This document shows, piece by piece, positions 15,926 to 16,645 of a DNA stretch of 16,645 bases. Numbering within the stretch: position 1 is the stretch's first letter; each line of letters opens with the position of its first letter. The stretch is taken from assembly GCA_023443025.1 (NCBI GenBank), contig JAEZWM010000095.1, positions 1-16,645 on the forward strand, read 5' to 3'. This DNA comes from Bacillota bacterium. GTDB lineage: Bacteria > Bacillota > Clostridia > Tissierellales > Peptoniphilaceae. The position numbers and the translations under genes were made by a program. The notes beneath the pieces were generated by a model. That model was not told where the DNA came from and searched no databases. It saw only the letters and a list, made by a program, of their open reading frames with translations.

Positions 15926-15951
15926 GTTTGGACAAGGGTAGAATAAAAGAA

Positions 15952-16012
15952 TGGCTCCAAACAAGTTGCAATTAACCGGTGAAACAGTGGATTGCCATTA
16001 CGGATTTTTATA
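15952..16012 (+). repeat. Repeat module M1, copy C (short form)
   Basis: Starts with GGCTCC like copy A, keeps AACAAGTTGCAATT, the outer helix GCAATT 15968-15973 with GATTGC 15990-15995, and the tail GATTTTTAT. The middle and inner hairpins present in copies A and B are absent and replaced by about 16 bases, so this is a naturally shortened copy. Confidence 0.75.
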
Positions 16013-16058
16013 AAAAAATAAAATATAACTGAATGGAAGTGGGAGCACTTCTTTTACG
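16013..16058 (+). repeat. Repeat module M2, copy C
   Basis: GAAGTG 16036-16041 pairs with CACTTC 16046-16051 around GGAG, after the same A-rich lead as copies A and B. M1-M2-M3 order is the same as in cluster A. Confidence 0.75.
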
Positions 16059-16079
16059 AAAAACATTCTTGTATTATAA

Positions 16080-16195
16080 ACGACAAGGAACTTGTCGTGT
16101 TAGACGTAGGGGAGAACTCAGATTCTCCTTTATTTTAAATCTCCTGAACCATGCACATTCTATCAAGTTAAAACTATATAAAATTACCTAAATTG
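16080..16195 (+). repeat. Repeat module M3, copy C
   Basis: ACGACAA 16080-16086 pairs with TTGTCGT 16092-16098, and GTAGGGGAGAA 16106-16116 pairs with the 16123-16133 arm. That stem has eleven pairs including three G-U, with loop CTCAGA. The tail carries CATGCACATTCTATCAA, as in copies A and B. Confidence 0.8.
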
Positions 16196-16204
16196 TTTAA
16201 ATAA

Positions 16205-16375
16205 ACCATGCTAAGGTGGTAGCGGAAGTGCCCTCACTTCCAATTACATTTGACTTAAATTAAACAACGGCAGATGAATTACGCCCGGCACATTACACTT
16301 AAAAAAACAGAGGTAGTTTATGATGCGGAGCTATAGGCTCCTCTCATAAACCGGGAGAATCAGGAGTCTGCTGAA
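16205..16375. repeat. Q-like block of cluster C (inverse M2, M4, inverse M3 remnant)
   Basis: Contains an inverse M2 hairpin, GGAAGTG 16224-16230 with CACTTCC 16235-16241 around CCCT, then CAATTACATT and AAATTAAAC as in block Q of cluster B. The M4 hairpin follows: GTTTATGA 16316-16323 with TCATAAAC 16344-16351, inner GGAGC 16327-16331 with GCTCC 16337-16341. A GGGAGAATCAGGAGTCTG stretch resembles an inverse M3. The remainder to 16425 is AT-rich and shows nothing further. Confidence 0.65.
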
Positions 16376-16425
16376 AAACCCTAATAAAAAAACTGAATAA
16401 AACACCCTTAAACCCTTGCAATTGC

Positions 16426-16454
16426 TTGAATAGAAGCCTTTTTAATGAGATAAT
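16426..16454 (+). promoter_or_regulatory. Sigma-A-like promoter of the last gene
   Basis: TTGAAT 16426-16431 and GATAAT 16449-16454 (5 of 6 matches) are 17 bases apart, about 27 bases before the start codon of the final ORF. Confidence 0.65.
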
Positions 16455-16481
16455 ATAGGTAAGGAAAAAGGGAGGGTATTC

Positions 16482-16645
16482 ATGTTAAAAGACCAAGTAA
16501 ACAAACAAATGAGAATATATACATTAGAACTAGACAACCTAATTGAAGCTTTAGGATGTCCTAAATCTAAAATTGACTATATAAATGATTTTGACTTCTC
16601 AGAATTAATAGAAGAAATAGAACAAAGCTATTGTATAGATAATGG
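16482..16645 (+). CDS. Unrecognised protein, 3'-truncated by the window end
   Basis: Fifty-four full codons are visible from an ATG with a strong ribosome binding site (GGGAGGG 16470-16476) and a good promoter, so it is very likely a real gene. The visible residues begin MLKDQVNKQMRIYTLELDN and continue acidic and probably helical, with a GCPKSK turn near 25-30 and FSELIEEIEQ near 39-48. I see no signal peptide or membrane segment in this part. I do not recognise the family. It directly follows repeat cluster C, so a mobile-element gene is possible, but nothing in the visible residues shows it. Confidence 0.7.
   Translation, partial: MLKDQVNKQMRIYTLELDNLIEALGCPKSKIDYINDFDFSELIEEIEQSYCIDN

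Noticed and set aside
15726..15971. 81-codon reverse-strand ORF over the rlmD 3' end
   Set aside because: It lies antisense to well-supported coding sequence and crosses the operon terminator; no ribosome binding site.

Overview
The window is about 16.6 kb of AT-rich DNA from a low-GC Gram-positive bacterium. The evidence is a set of AGGAGG-type ribosome binding sites, a Firmicutes-type Pgi, a short THUMP methyltransferase of the YpsC/RlmL type, a heterodimeric BmrCD-like ABC exporter and many short gene overlaps. A clostridial anaerobe is likely, but the genus cannot be named from this sequence. Every gene I accept is on the + strand.

Layout: (1) positions 1-2231 hold the 3' part of a PD-(D/E)XK nuclease/Rad3-XPD-type helicase whose 5' end lies outside the window. 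(2) 2232-2845 is non-coding: repeat cluster A, then AT-rich DNA with several hairpins. (3) 2846-6580 is one regulated unit: a sigma-A-like promoter, a 19-codon leader ORF with mutually exclusive RNA stems, an intrinsic terminator placed before the first structural gene, two overlapping ABC exporter genes and a final terminator. (4) 6581-7320 is repeat cluster B. (5) 7348-8511 is an rlmL-like 23S rRNA methyltransferase gene that looks leaderless. (6) 8642-11667 is a run of a PAS-SpoIIE phosphatase, pgi and maf. (7) 11671-15925 has its own promoter, then trkA, trkH and an rlmD-like uracil methyltransferase, ending in a terminator. (8) 15950-16380 is repeat cluster C. (9) 16426-16645 is a promoter, a strong RBS and the first 54 codons of an unrecognised gene.

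Functionally the window mixes housekeeping genes (glycolysis, house-cleaning nucleotide pyrophosphatase, K+ uptake, rRNA methylation, DNA repair helicase) with a drug-exporter-like operon. The exporter subunits have complementary changes: the first lacks the Walker B glutamate and the second lacks the LSGGQ signature. That is the asymmetric pattern of BmrCD/TM287-288. The leader ORF plus terminator recalls the bmrB leader that controls bmrCD in Bacillus subtilis, so ribosome-mediated, possibly antibiotic-responsive, attenuation is the leading hypothesis.

The three larger intergenic gaps share a family of modular repeats, here called M1 to M4. Each module centres on a hairpin. Copies differ, but the stems persist, sometimes by G-U pairs on the + strand. 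Module order and orientation differ between clusters, and in cluster B a block of about 233 bp interrupts the M1-M2 junction seen intact in A and C. This looks like a non-autonomous mobile or structured-RNA repeat family. The attenuator and this repeat family are the two results most worth following.
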